Assembly: GCF_003367505.1 (NCBI RefSeq)
Contig: NZ_PXXX01000025.1
Location: 1-64,000, forward strand
DNA length: 64,000 bases
From: Lysinibacillus capsici
GTDB lineage: Bacteria; Bacillota; Bacilli; Bacillales_A; Planococcaceae
Direction: 5' to 3'
Shown here: positions 55,196-64,000 of the stretch, piece after piece
Layout: each line of letters opens with the position of its first letter
Position numbering within the stretch: position 1 is the first letter of the stretch
Notes under the pieces: model-generated
The model's input: only the letters and a program-made list of their open reading frames with translations
Told to the model about the DNA's origin: nothing
Database searches by the model: none
Made by a program: the position numbers and the translations under genes

Positions 55196-56098
55196 TTAGA
55201 TGTATTTGATAAATGCCTTATATCCCGGGAATCCCTGAATTACGTAAGTCATACGAGGAGATTGATGTTGTGTCACATTTTGCTTCTGAGGCTTTGCTGA
55301 TGATTGTTGCTTTAGGATTTCCTCAAATGACTTGGGATTTGGCTTTGGCAATTCTGCTGAAGAGATGTTTAAAGCATCACTACCACTATAAACTTGTAAA
55401 AATGAGTTAGCCATTTGTCGATAGCCTTCAATATTTGGATGAACATCAGCACTATTTGGTAAGTAGTTGGTTGCATTCAATCCAAAGGCATCATAGACAT
55501 TTATATAAGCTGCGCCAGCTTGCTCTGCTTGTTGTTGTAAAATCGTATTTAATCTAACTAGCTGGGCATTGGTTCCTTCTTTTTGCGTCGGATGAACTGT
55601 TGGATAAGCAAAATAATACCCTATAACATAGATTTTTGCTTTAGGCGCACGTTCTTCTAATTCATCCAAAATCGATAGCATATTTTTTCTTGCCAAATTT
55701 AAAGCGTAATCTGCCTGAAGCTGTGAAAAAGCTAAGGTCCCTGCATTTGGGTTTACCTGGACAAGACGTAATAAATCATTAGCCCCTGCTGAAATTGTAA
55801 TAAGCGTCGCATTTGCTAATAAATTTTGCGCTTCCTCAGATCGTATTCGTTCTAATACATCTGCCGTAGTAAAGCCAGGAAAAGCAAGTTCTTTTGTGTA
55901 AAATGATAATTGATCAATCGAACTTAATTTCATGGCAATCAAATCACTATACCCTACATCAATTTCTTTGTAGGGTGTTTGACCTGCTGCTAAGGAATCG
56001 CCAATAGCCACATAGGTTTCTGTTTGAGCAAAAGCAGATGAAACCCCAATTGTCATGAATACTATTGTCATACCTATCAAGCTACAAAATCGTTTCAT
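55196..56098 (-). CDS. Secreted SGNH/GDSL hydrolase
   Basis: The 300-aa protein has a Sec signal peptide (MKRFCSLIGMTIVFMTIG, ending SSAFAQ) and an SGNH esterase domain. Block I is VAIGDSLAAGQ (nucleophile Ser), block III ITISAGANDLL, and block V DVHPNIEGYRQM (catalytic Asp and His). The substrate is unknown; relatives are lipases or act on acylated cell-wall sugars. The start is ATG 56098 with AGAGGGA upstream, which avoids overlap with the aminopeptidase gene. The last 60 residues (Gln/Ser/Lys-rich) extend beyond the catalytic fold. Confidence 0.87.
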   Translation of the reverse strand: MKRFCSLIGMTIVFMTIGVSSAFAQTETYVAIGDSLAAGQTPYKEIDVGYSDLIAMKLSSIDQLSFYTKELAFPGFTTADVLERIRSEEAQNLLANATLITISAGANDLLRLVQVNPNAGTLAFSQLQADYALNLARKNMLSILDELEERAPKAKIYVIGYYFAYPTVHPTQKEGTNAQLVRLNTILQQQAEQAGAAYINVYDAFGLNATNYLPNSADVHPNIEGYRQMANSFLQVYSGSDALNISSAELPKPNPKSFEEILKQQSSAKPQKQNVTQHQSPRMTYVIQGFPGYKAFIKYI

Positions 56099-56129
56099 CT
56101 GCTTCCCTCTTTTCTTATTGACTAAAAAT

Positions 56130-57359
56130 TTAAAATGCCCAGCTACCCTTGCGGAAAATTGGCTCAACTGTACCATCTGGTAAAATACCATCGATGTCCA
56201 TTTCTCCACTGCCAATCATGAAGTCTTCGTGTGTCACAGAAATATTGGCACCCAATGCTTCAAGTTGACCGTTTTCTAGGTCTCTACCACCCTCTAAGCA
56301 AGTCGGATATGCCTCACCAATAGCTAAATGGTTTGAAGCATTTTCATCAAACAGCGTATTAAAATATAAAATTTCCGACGCTGAAATTGGTGACTCGTGA
56401 GGGACAAGTGCTACTTCACCTAAGTAGCTTGAGCCTTCATCCACTTGAATAAGCTCTTGCAATAAATCATGTCCTACTTCAGCCTCTGCCTTAATAATTT
56501 TGCCCTCTTCAAATGTTAATTTAAAGCCATCGATGATATTGCCCTGATAGACTAATGGCTTCGTATTACTAACATAACCGTTTACACCTTGTTTCATTGG
56601 CAGTGTATAAACTTCTTCTGTTGGCATATTGGCCACAAAGACATTATCTTCTGGTGTTTTACTACCACCAGTTAGCCATTTATGTTGTGGTGCTAAAGCG
56701 ATTGTTAAATCTGTACCAGGTGCTGTATAGTGAAGCTTTGCATACTTTTTATTATTTAAAAGCTGTGCACGAGATTCTAAATTAGCTACATGCTGACGCC
56801 AATTATCAACTGCATTGCCTTCTCCAATATGAACCGTTTTAAAGATAGCTTCCCATAATGCAGGTACTTGCTGCTCCTCTGTTAATTGAGGGAAAACCTT
56901 TGCTGCCCATTTAGCTGAAGGAACTGCTACGATGGACCAAGCAATTAAATCCTTCATGACTGCATTGCGATAGTTTTTCAATGCTGCCCCTGATACTTTT
57001 TGATGTGTTGCTAGTCTGTCTGCTGGAATTCCTGTTAGCTTATCAGGATCTGCTGCATCAATCCATAATAGAGCTCCTTTACGTTCAATCAGTTCATCAC
57101 GCATTTTCACAACCCATTCAGGGAAGCGATTAAATTCCTCATCGGATGCATGCTCAAAATAAGCACGATCCAATTCATCATCGGAAAAGTTTACATGAAC
57201 ACGGCCTGCCCCAGCCTTGTAAGCCTCTTTTACAACTAAACGGGCAAAATCTAAAGCATCCACAGATGTATTGACTAATAAGTACTGGCCTGGTTGGATA
57301 TTCACCCCCACTTTTACTGCAAGCTCTGCATATGCCTGTAATTTCTCTTCAAATGTCAT
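56130..57359 (-). CDS. M29 family aminopeptidase (AmpS/PepS type), copy 2
   Basis: This 409-aa paralogue of the protein at 43591-44826 has the same blocks: MPTEEVYTLPMKQGVNGYVS, DEGSSYLGEVALVPHESPIS, LFDENASNHLAIGEAYPT and VTHEDFMIGSGEMDIDG. All metal-ligand positions appear intact. ATG 57359 has GAGGGA nine bases upstream; the stop of the helicase gene lies one base before it, so the two are probably co-transcribed. It is closer to PepS of Bacillus, but paralogue roles cannot be told apart here. Confidence 0.9.
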   Translation of the reverse strand: MTFEEKLQAYAELAVKVGVNIQPGQYLLVNTSVDALDFARLVVKEAYKAGAGRVHVNFSDDELDRAYFEHASDEEFNRFPEWVVKMRDELIERKGALLWIDAADPDKLTGIPADRLATHQKVSGAALKNYRNAVMKDLIAWSIVAVPSAKWAAKVFPQLTEEQQVPALWEAIFKTVHIGEGNAVDNWRQHVANLESRAQLLNNKKYAKLHYTAPGTDLTIALAPQHKWLTGGSKTPEDNVFVANMPTEEVYTLPMKQGVNGYVSNTKPLVYQGNIIDGFKLTFEEGKIIKAEAEVGHDLLQELIQVDEGSSYLGEVALVPHESPISASEILYFNTLFDENASNHLAIGEAYPTCLEGGRDLENGQLEALGANISVTHEDFMIGSGEMDIDGILPDGTVEPIFRKGSWAF

Positions 57360-57360
57360 A

Positions 57361-58509
57361 CTATTTCCCTCGCTTCTGTCCAATTGTTTTAGAATTACCT
57401 TCAATCAGCTCGCCATCATGCCATATTTTTTGCACAGGCTTGCCCGGAATTTCCCTTGTCCATTTTTTATAGGTTTTTTCATCACGATAAGATAATAAGG
57501 TTAATACTTCACCATCAGCTCCAGCACGCCCAGTACGACCAGAACGATGCAAATACTGTTCAATTGTTCGTGGGACATCAACATGAATAACATGTGTTAA
57601 ACCTGCAATATCTAAACCACGAGCTGCAATATCTGTTGCAATTAAAATACGTGCATCTCCTTTACGGAATGCATCTAACGCTTTTTTACGTTCTTCTTTC
57701 TTCATATCAGAATGGAGCGTGACAATCGGTGCTGAACGGTATTGTAGTTTTGTTTCCTTCATTAATAATTGATCGATATTATTAACAAAAGCCAACGCTC
57801 TTAAACCCTCTGTATGGGAAAGTCGGCGCAGGAAATCCGTTTTATCACGTTCTTCTACCTTCACAAAAGAATGGACAACTTTACCGACCTTTAACATGTC
57901 CTCAGGCTTAATTTTAAAACGCAGTGGCTCAAACATCATACGACTTGCCACTAATTCAATTTCCTCTGTAATCGTAGCCGACACAACAACAACTTGTCGG
58001 CCATAGGCAGAACCTTCGATAAAGGATTTGATTACAACACGGTATTCCCGACTTAGTAATTGATCACATTCATCTAAAATAACTGTTTCGACTTCTTTGA
58101 GTTTTAATTTTCCTGCTCGTGCTAATTCGTTTAAACGCCCAGGTGTGCCAACAACAATCGTTGGCTTTTTCTTCAACTTTTCAATTTGACGAGCAGAATT
58201 GGCACCACCAATCAGCTGTTGAACAGTGATGTCTGTTCCAGCTGTCCACTCACGAATAACTTCTACGATTTGCATAGCGAGCTCTTGCGAGGGAGCTACA
58301 ATCAGTCCTTGTGTTTGCTTTTTTGCCCCATTCACTTTATTTAATAATGGTAAGACATATGCTAACGTTTTACCTGATCCTGTTGGTGATTCCGCCACAA
58401 TATCTTTGCCTTCAAGCATAGCTGGTATCATTTCATCTTGAATTTTCATGGGTGTTTCAAAGTTCCATTTTGCTTGTAGTTCTTCTTTTAATAAATTTAT
58501 GACTGACAT
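57361..58509 (-). CDS. yfmL: DEAD-box RNA helicase (YfmL-like)
   Basis: The 382-aa ATP-dependent helicase has motif Q (NFETPMKIQDEMIPAML), motif I SPTGSGKTLA, motif II as DECD rather than DEAD (VILDECDQLL), SAT, and motif VI HRSGRTGRAG. No C-terminal RNA-binding extension is present, as in YfmL, which helps 50S ribosome assembly in B. subtilis. The start is ATG 58509, with AGGTGGG upstream. It is the first gene of a probable pair with the aminopeptidase. Confidence 0.85.
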   Translation of the reverse strand: MSVINLLKEELQAKWNFETPMKIQDEMIPAMLEGKDIVAESPTGSGKTLAYVLPLLNKVNGAKKQTQGLIVAPSQELAMQIVEVIREWTAGTDITVQQLIGGANSARQIEKLKKKPTIVVGTPGRLNELARAGKLKLKEVETVILDECDQLLSREYRVVIKSFIEGSAYGRQVVVVSATITEEIELVASRMMFEPLRFKIKPEDMLKVGKVVHSFVKVEERDKTDFLRRLSHTEGLRALAFVNNIDQLLMKETKLQYRSAPIVTLHSDMKKEERKKALDAFRKGDARILIATDIAARGLDIAGLTHVIHVDVPRTIEQYLHRSGRTGRAGADGEVLTLLSYRDEKTYKKWTREIPGKPVQKIWHDGELIEGNSKTIGQKRGK

Positions 58510-58628
58510 GTTATTTCCCACCTTCTATCTACTTGACACTAGTTTAACACACTCCGTAGGTTCCTACTTTATATGTACGTAAGCAATTGTCTAATCGTTT
58601 CAAGAGAACATTGCTTCCTTTCATAAAA

Positions 58629-58714
58629 AATCTGCTTCACTCAACACGGAAAGTAAGCCTGTCCACAACTCTTTCAAGAATTGTAGCTTACCCGTGAAAA
58701 GCAAGCAGATTCTT
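58629..58714 (-). repeat. Hairpin repeat, copy 2 (likely terminator of the racemase operon)
   Basis: AATCTGCTT (58629-58637) pairs with AAGCAGATT (58703-58711). Nested pairs CACGG/CCGTG and GTAAGC/GCTTAC lie inside, and on the minus strand the last arm runs into six T. Its 58685-58714 half is nearly the same as 18137-18167 in copy 1. It lies 11 bases past the racemase stop, so it probably ends that transcript. Confidence 0.7.
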
Positions 58715-58724
58715 TTCAATTCAA

Positions 58725-59426
58725 CTAATCGACTAATTCATAACCACAAGCTAAAATGGCACATTCAGCTAAAACGATTAATGAATCAATATAAATGTCA
58801 CTTAGCTTTAAATCTCTGTTTACAACAGATAGCTCTGTACAACCTAATACAATTCGATCACAATTTAGTGCTAGCATCGCCTCTTCTATCGGTTGCCAAT
58901 CTTCTAGCGTAACATCCTTCCCAGCCTTGACATAATCATAAATGATCGACATCACATAGGATCTCATTTCATTATCTGGAACAACTGGTGTAATACCAAA
59001 CTCCTCAAGTGCTTCCTGATACATCCGTGATGTTAACGTGCCTGTTGTTGCTAAAATACCTACTCGCTTTGCTCCTAAATCAGCAGCACGCTTCGCTGTT
59101 TCGCGAATCATATGCAAGACAGGTATAGGAGAACCCTCTTCAATTTCTTGATAAAACGTATGCGCCGTATTACATGGGATCGCTATTATGTCTGCTCCTA
59201 CCGAAGCTAATTTTTTTGCATCCTCAATAATGACTGGAACTGGATTATCCTTTGTATTATCTAAAATAAAGGCCGTACGGTCAGGAATATTTGTATCATT
59301 ATCAATAATGGTATGTAAATGATCCTGATCTTTTTGTGCTTTCGTACGTCTTACAATCATTTCTCCTATAAACATTGTTGCAAGTGGACCAACGCCACCA
59401 ATTATACCTAAAGTTTGTTTTTTCAT
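58725..59426 (-). CDS. Aspartate racemase (Asp/Glu racemase family)
   Basis: This PLP-independent two-cysteine racemase of 233 aa would make D-aspartate from L-aspartate. The catalytic cysteines are in AIPCNTAHTFYQEI (about residue 84) and IVLGCTELSVV (about residue 196); IIGGVGPLATMFIGE is the typical start. The ATG overlaps the ligase stop by four bases, so the two are translationally coupled. Pairing with a D-aspartate ligase strongly suggests the product is D-Asp for peptidoglycan. Confidence 0.9.
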   Translation of the reverse strand: MKKQTLGIIGGVGPLATMFIGEMIVRRTKAQKDQDHLHTIIDNDTNIPDRTAFILDNTKDNPVPVIIEDAKKLASVGADIIAIPCNTAHTFYQEIEEGSPIPVLHMIRETAKRAADLGAKRVGILATTGTLTSRMYQEALEEFGITPVVPDNEMRSYVMSIIYDYVKAGKDVTLEDWQPIEEAMLALNCDRIVLGCTELSVVNRDLKLSDIYIDSLIVLAECAILACGYELVD

Positions 59427-60655
59427 GTGTTAGACAGACCTTTGTTATTAAAATATTTCTTATAGCTACGATAAAAGCTTAAATTATCAAGCGTGACATT
59501 CAACCAACGTTTTGCATTCATATCCTTATAATTAAAAATAGAATCTGTAGCCATACCTTGACGAATTAAACTTTTCGCCTCCATTACTAGTTGTTCATTT
59601 TGAACATATTTGAACAGCACACCATTCGGTACAATTGTCCAAAGATGCTTGTTCCTCACATATGTTAGTTGTTGTTTACTTCCTCGAACATAATCGTTCG
59701 CTACATACTGCATCAAATTAAAGCCACTGGCCGTCACATAATAATTGGAAAGTTCATTATGTAATTCAATACTCAACAATTTATATTGACCATCACGATC
59801 ATCATATTTCATATCAAATGTGGCAAAGCCTTGGAATTGTATCGCTTCAAGGAATAGCTTAACATTATCCATTAATTCCTGATGATAGGTTGTCATAATC
59901 GCTACATAACGTCCTATCCCTTCTGGAGAATGTTCTTCTAAAATAGGGTTTCCTACGGCAAGAAGTTTTGCCTTCCCATCTTGTCCTATATATGCATTAA
60001 CAACACGCATGTTAGCGTCTTCACCTGGTATATATTGTTGAATCATCAGATCATCACGATAAGCTGATTCTTTATAGATAGCACGTAATATACTGTCCTT
60101 TTCGTCCTTATCATATGCAATATATACTTTTTTCTTACCAGGAAAAATACAAGTAGCATATTTTGTCATATTCATGGGCTTAATGACAACTGGATAATCA
60201 AATGGCATGTTGTAGTCTTCATAATCATTCACCGTGCATACATGTGTAGCAGGGTATTGAAAACCAAATTGTGCACATAGCTCATACATGCTTTCACGAG
60301 TTAAAAGTTGATGCGCAAGTGTGGCGTCTACATAGGGAACTAGAAAATCCTCTGCTAACTCTTCTTTGTGTTCTACGATTCTTTTGACATAAAATTCATC
60401 ACAGGCTAATAGCAGTAATTTTTTGTCTCGGAACTCCTCCGCTATGGCTTTTAGGGCGGTCACAAATCTTTCTTCGATATGAAGTCGCGGTATCTCGCGA
60501 AAAGTCCATAAATCACTTTGTTGAATTTTTTCCATGTTTGTATGGTTTAGTGCAAGTGGTTTCACACCATAGGCTTCGTAAAATGCTCGGGCCATGCCAT
60601 AAGCATTCATTTCATCTCCAAGTAAAACAGGTAAAAAAACGTGCTCAATGGCCAT
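59423..60655 (-). CDS. ATP-grasp carboxylate-amine ligase, probable D-aspartate ligase
   Basis: The 410-aa ATP-grasp enzyme shows a glycine/lysine-poor preATP domain, then YPVVIKPMNMTKYATCIF (ATP lysine), LMIQQYIPGEDANMRVVN and the metal-binding IELHNELSNYYVTASG. The closest known role is that of Enterococcus faecium Aslfm, which adds D-Asp to the epsilon-amine of Lys in peptidoglycan precursors and is also next to a racemase. Lysinibacillus walls contain Lys-D-Asp bridges. The start is ATG 60655, GTGAG nine bases upstream. Assignment rests on family and neighbour. Confidence 0.8.
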   Translation of the reverse strand: MAIEHVFLPVLLGDEMNAYGMARAFYEAYGVKPLALNHTNMEKIQQSDLWTFREIPRLHIEERFVTALKAIAEEFRDKKLLLLACDEFYVKRIVEHKEELAEDFLVPYVDATLAHQLLTRESMYELCAQFGFQYPATHVCTVNDYEDYNMPFDYPVVIKPMNMTKYATCIFPGKKKVYIAYDKDEKDSILRAIYKESAYRDDLMIQQYIPGEDANMRVVNAYIGQDGKAKLLAVGNPILEEHSPEGIGRYVAIMTTYHQELMDNVKLFLEAIQFQGFATFDMKYDDRDGQYKLLSIELHNELSNYYVTASGFNLMQYVANDYVRGSKQQLTYVRNKHLWTIVPNGVLFKYVQNEQLVMEAKSLIRQGMATDSIFNYKDMNAKRWLNVTLDNLSFYRSYKKYFNNKGLSNT

Positions 60656-60710
60656 TCTACTCAACTCACTTTTACTTTTTTATTAGTGTAACATACTAAT
60701 GATTTATAGC

Positions 60711-61793
60711 TTATTTATGAACAGCTACAGCTTGTTTGCCTAATTCCTGATAACTTTTGAAAAATTGATCGACATTGTAAGTAACATACCCTTTTAAAGG
60801 ATCCATTACGACTACCTTATCACCTAAATGTCCCGTTAAGACGACTGCATGTAAGTTCATAAAAGCATCATGTCGAGTCGTTTCCCCTGTATAAATCCAG
60901 CCTCTTTCTGCTTTTCGTTTAGGCTTTGATAAATCTAGCGTTACCCATGTCACGACAGGAATACCTTCACGCACAAGCTGTAAAATGTCATCCTGTGAGG
61001 CGTTACTCATATTTTTGACATGTAAGTCAGCTTGTTTATCTGTAATAACTGCCTCAGCCGCTTTGACAATTGGAGCAGCAAAAACATACATACCACGAGC
61101 TTTATCACGAGGATTACCTGCAAAAGCTTCATTGGGATTTGGTCCAAAACGTTGATTGCCTACTGTTCGTATTTCTTGCTTTGGTAAATACTTGTCAGTC
61201 ATTTCGAGTTTTGACACATTCATTCCAAAATAATTTAATACGGCTGTAAGTGAAGTAATTTCACAGCCATGTGGCAGCTCGGGGTTTTGCATGACAATAG
61301 GGACATCTAACTCCTGATCGTCTCTTAAAAAGTGTGTTTGCAATCGATAATAGGGCTTTGTTGTATCGTAAGTGAAATTCTCGATTGTTGTATACCCATT
61401 ATTTGTCGTACTATTTTCAAGTGTCGTTGCCGCAATTGCATATTCTCTCCCTGCCTTTAGCTTCGAAAATATAGCTTCTCCCTCTTCTGAACCAATCGCT
61501 TCTTCCACTACATCACCTGTTTGTACATCTGTAACCGTAAGGAAAAGATTTGGAATAGGTGCCCCGCTATTAAACTCTACTGTTAAAACCGTTAATTGAT
61601 TTTTTTGTTCAGCATCTTGCCAAGAAAATGGCTGACAGCCTGAAAGTAACATAATAATCAAAATGCCAATAAGTAAAAGGCGTTTATACCCCGTCCACAA
61701 GACAAATTCCGCTCCTATTCTAAGGCGAAGAGCAGCCTCTTCGCCATTCTCATTATTCAATTTGTCGTAGACTCTATTATACGATACTTTCAT
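60711..61793 (-). CDS. C39-like cysteine peptidase lipoprotein
   Basis: The protein (360 aa from ATG 61793) has a hydrophobic helix and lipobox LLSGC, a fibronectin/Ig-like beta domain, then a papain-like C39 domain. The catalytic Cys is in ELPHGCEITSLTAVLNYFG, His in MNLHAVVLTGHLG and Asp/Asn in VVMDPLKGY. It resembles YvpB-type peptidases; the target is unknown. ATG 61793 would leave an odd 38-residue leader before the signal. TTG 61700, with ATAGGAG upstream, would give a textbook signal MWTGYKRLLLIGILIIMLL then SGC. It precedes the D-Asp ligase by 55 bases, same strand. Confidence 0.78.
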   Translation of the reverse strand: MKVSYNRVYDKLNNENGEEAALRLRIGAEFVLWTGYKRLLLIGILIIMLLSGCQPFSWQDAEQKNQLTVLTVEFNSGAPIPNLFLTVTDVQTGDVVEEAIGSEEGEAIFSKLKAGREYAIAATTLENSTTNNGYTTIENFTYDTTKPYYRLQTHFLRDDQELDVPIVMQNPELPHGCEITSLTAVLNYFGMNVSKLEMTDKYLPKQEIRTVGNQRFGPNPNEAFAGNPRDKARGMYVFAAPIVKAAEAVITDKQADLHVKNMSNASQDDILQLVREGIPVVTWVTLDLSKPKRKAERGWIYTGETTRHDAFMNLHAVVLTGHLGDKVVVMDPLKGYVTYNVDQFFKSYQELGKQAVAVHK

Positions 61794-61910
61794 AGCCGTT
61801 CCTATTTTATCTTCATTTAGTAACTATTTTTTGTACTAATAGCGAGTTACACAAGACAGTGAACCCCAAAAATCTGGATAGCAATTATGCCAAAGGATAA
61901 TTGAACTGTC

Positions 61911-63407
61911 TTAAATTGTTGTCACTTTCGGCCGTAATGTATGCTTTAGTACCTTCCCAGAGGCATTTCGTGGCAATTCTATTAAAAATTCAATTTCATA
62001 AGGTACTTTGTATTTGGCAAGTCGTGTTTGACAATAGGATAGTATCGAATTTTCATCAAGAGACTTCCCTTCCTTTAACACAACAAATGCTTTTGGTACT
62101 TCTCCATATACTTCATGTGGCAATCCAACCACTGCTGCTTCTAAAATTTCTGGCATTTGATATAGAACTTCTTCTATTTCGATGGGATAAATATTTTCTC
62201 CACCACGAATAATCATATCTTTTTTTCGATCTACAATATATAAATAGCCTTCCTCATCAAAGCGTCCTAAATCGCCTGAGTACAGCCAGCCATCCCTCAT
62301 CGCTCTTGCTGTTTCCTCTGGATTGCGTAAATAGCCCTTCATTACTTGTGGTCCTCTTACGCATATTTCGCCCACCTCTCCAGCTGGTACGGTCTTTCCT
62401 TCACTATCAACTACACAAACCTCTGTCTGTGCTAATGGTTTTCCAACTGAGCCAATTTTCGTCAATGCATCCGTATCTAATAAAGAGGTAGCTGCAGGTG
62501 AATTTTCAGTTTGACCATAAAGATTTTGAACCTTTACATTTGGAAATGCTTCTTTCACTTGCTTTACAAGCTCATAAGGCATCGGGGCAGCACCGTAACA
62601 TAGTAAACGTAAATGATTAAAGCTATGTTCCTTGAATCCAGGAGTATTTAATATAATGGTATACATAGATGGAACACCAAAGAAAATTGTCGCCTCAGTA
62701 GCTACAATTTGAGCTAACGTTTTAGTTGGTGAAAATGCTTCTTCAATGACCACTGTTCCCCCTCTATAAAACATAGGCATAGCAAATACATGAAGACCTG
62801 CACAATGAAACAAAGGCGTACAAATAAACATTTTGTCATTGCTAGACATATTCATAGAAGAAGACCAAATATCTGCTGTAGCCACGATATTCTGATGCGT
62901 TAGCATGACGCCTTTGGGTTTACCTGTTGTTCCCGACGTATACATGACCACTGCCGTATCGTCAGCCTCCAATTGCACAATTTTTCTAGCACGATTATCA
63001 TATTCAATTATGTTTTTCATTTCTTGAAATCCGATTGTATGTTGGAATGAATAAGAAACGTCTTCTAATACCTCTGTTAATCTTTCATCAAAAATTAAGC
63101 CCCTTGCTTGTGAATGATTAAAAATAAAATCAACCTCAGGAGCAGCTAATTTAGTGTTAATTGGCATCACAATAAATCCAGCTAATTGGACACCTAAAGA
63201 TGCGATTAAAAATAAATCTGAATTGAGCGTATATAGGGCAATCACATCATCCTTTTTAAAATCTTGTTCCTGCAAGTAAGTCGCAAATCTTTCTACACGT
63301 TGGTAAAAATCATGATAGCTTATTGCCTTTCCATCATACAATGTTGCAATTGCATTTGGTTGCTGCCCTGCATAGTCTTCCAGAATATCTGTCATAAACT
63401 TCGTCAT
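61911..63407 (-). CDS. Acyl-CoA synthetase (AMP-forming)
   Basis: The 498-aa adenylate-forming enzyme activates a carboxylic acid as acyl-CoA. It has the P-loop MYTSGTTGKPKGVMLTHQNI, the A5 motif NLYGQTENSPA, A7 YSGDLGRFDEEGYLYIVDRK, A8 KDMIIRGGENIYPIEIEE and the catalytic Lys in PRNASGKVLKHTL. The size fits long- or medium-chain fatty acyl-CoA ligases (FadD/LcfB-like), but chain length is not readable. GGAGG precedes the ATG. It is monocistronic. Confidence 0.87.
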   Translation of the reverse strand: MTKFMTDILEDYAGQQPNAIATLYDGKAISYHDFYQRVERFATYLQEQDFKKDDVIALYTLNSDLFLIASLGVQLAGFIVMPINTKLAAPEVDFIFNHSQARGLIFDERLTEVLEDVSYSFQHTIGFQEMKNIIEYDNRARKIVQLEADDTAVVMYTSGTTGKPKGVMLTHQNIVATADIWSSSMNMSSNDKMFICTPLFHCAGLHVFAMPMFYRGGTVVIEEAFSPTKTLAQIVATEATIFFGVPSMYTIILNTPGFKEHSFNHLRLLCYGAAPMPYELVKQVKEAFPNVKVQNLYGQTENSPAATSLLDTDALTKIGSVGKPLAQTEVCVVDSEGKTVPAGEVGEICVRGPQVMKGYLRNPEETARAMRDGWLYSGDLGRFDEEGYLYIVDRKKDMIIRGGENIYPIEIEEVLYQMPEILEAAVVGLPHEVYGEVPKAFVVLKEGKSLDENSILSYCQTRLAKYKVPYEIEFLIELPRNASGKVLKHTLRPKVTTI

Positions 63408-63651
63408 TATAAGCCCTCCATACTTTCATTTTATTATTATTGAATAAACAAGAATGGGAAACTATTAAACTTCTTAAAATTCTGAAAATTACGATTATAT
63501 TTTATCAAGCAATGTATTTCTTGGCAATTTTTCCACACATTCAAAATATGTAGCTGAAGTAACGAAATATTCATAGACATTTTACTTTTCTAGTAATTTC
63601 TATTAGGTGTATGATACTTGTACGATTATTATTAGGAAAGGCCGGGTTTAA

Positions 63652-64000
63652 ATGCTTTATGCACTTTTAGGAGATTTACATTCTAATATAGAAGACACTA
63701 AAGCTGTTCTAGCTCATATTCAACAAACAGCAGAGGAAGCAACAATCATTGGGTTAGGGGATTTATATGAATGCACTGTAAGTAAGAAAAAGGCACAAAC
63801 CATATCTGGCTTACCTTTGCAAAAGGCGGCCATAGTAGAAAGTGAATTTGAAAAACTGCTAACCTTCCCCTCTATTCGAGGCAATCAAGAAGAACGTATT
63901 ACTCAGGTCACTGGCATTGAACGTTTTAAAGCTTTACCAGAGACAATAGAGATTGATGGAGCCACGCTTATGCACGGACATCAATTTAGGTGGAATGTAA
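63652..64000 (+). CDS. Calcineurin-like phosphoesterase (3' end outside window)
   Basis: The first 116 codons are present and the frame is open at the right edge. Motifs are LLGDLHSN (metal Asp and His), GLGDLYEC, IRGNQEERI (in place of GNHD/E) and MHGHQF. This is the YfcE/MJ0936-type pattern. ATG 63652 has AGGAAAGG about ten bases upstream. The 244-base gap from the synthetase gene holds divergent promoters. Function is not known. Confidence 0.8.
   Translation, partial: MLYALLGDLHSNIEDTKAVLAHIQQTAEEATIIGLGDLYECTVSKKKAQTISGLPLQKAAIVESEFEKLLTFPSIRGNQEERITQVTGIERFKALPETIEIDGATLMHGHQFRWNV

Overview
The window looks like chromosome from a spore-forming, motile, low-GC Gram-positive of the Lysinibacillus type (Planococcaceae, Bacillales). 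The evidence is a gamma-type small acid-soluble spore protein, a PdaA spore-cortex deacetylase, MotAB, PerR, a TPP riboswitch of Bacillales type, and a D-aspartate ligase/aspartate racemase pair that fits the Lys-D-Asp (A4alpha) peptidoglycan known for Lysinibacillus. Gene order matches, from memory, the B. subtilis yfh/yfj/yfk/yfl to yga region. No phage, insertion sequence or CRISPR array was seen.

Layout. 1-234: tandem promoters of an rRNA operon reading leftwards out of the window. 235-6267: ygxA, ygzB, perR, a D-2-hydroxyacid dehydrogenase, bcp, gsaB and ygaE, the block next to rrnD in B. subtilis. 6392-15787: a Ter (tellurite/stress) module of three TerD proteins, a decayed terC, a HpcH/HpaI-like lyase, a phosphoribosyltransferase, a StiP-type protein, a HAD phosphatase, YceG and TelA. 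16065-21819: a five-gene dipeptide/oligopeptide ABC operon with a CodY-like box upstream. Together these two modules split the ygaD-ygaE pair that is adjacent in B. subtilis. 22116-32260: ygaD, ygaC, gamma-SASP, mutY, yfhP, yfhJ-yfhH-recX, yfhF, pdaA and an rRNA methyltransferase.

32586-50780: mixed genes. They include an MFS transporter behind a leader-peptide/terminator attenuator, fumarase, a PerR-box P1B-type ATPase (PfeT/ZosA), motAB, a carbonic anhydrase, PPK2, methionine aminopeptidase and ThiT under a TPP riboswitch. 50821-64000: sbcDC, an SGNH esterase, an M29 aminopeptidase, a DEAD-box helicase, the C39 lipoprotein/D-Asp ligase/racemase operon, an acyl-CoA synthetase, and a phosphoesterase cut by the right edge.

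How the parts work together. PerR represses itself and, by its box, the iron-efflux ATPase, giving a peroxide/iron circuit across 36 kb. The Ter module combines calcium-binding TerD proteins with an enzyme set that looks like nucleoside or nucleotide modification; its product is unknown. This module, its terC deletion scar, the terminator between its two halves, and the attenuator before the MFS gene are the least explained parts of the window. All database comparisons here are from memory; no search was run.
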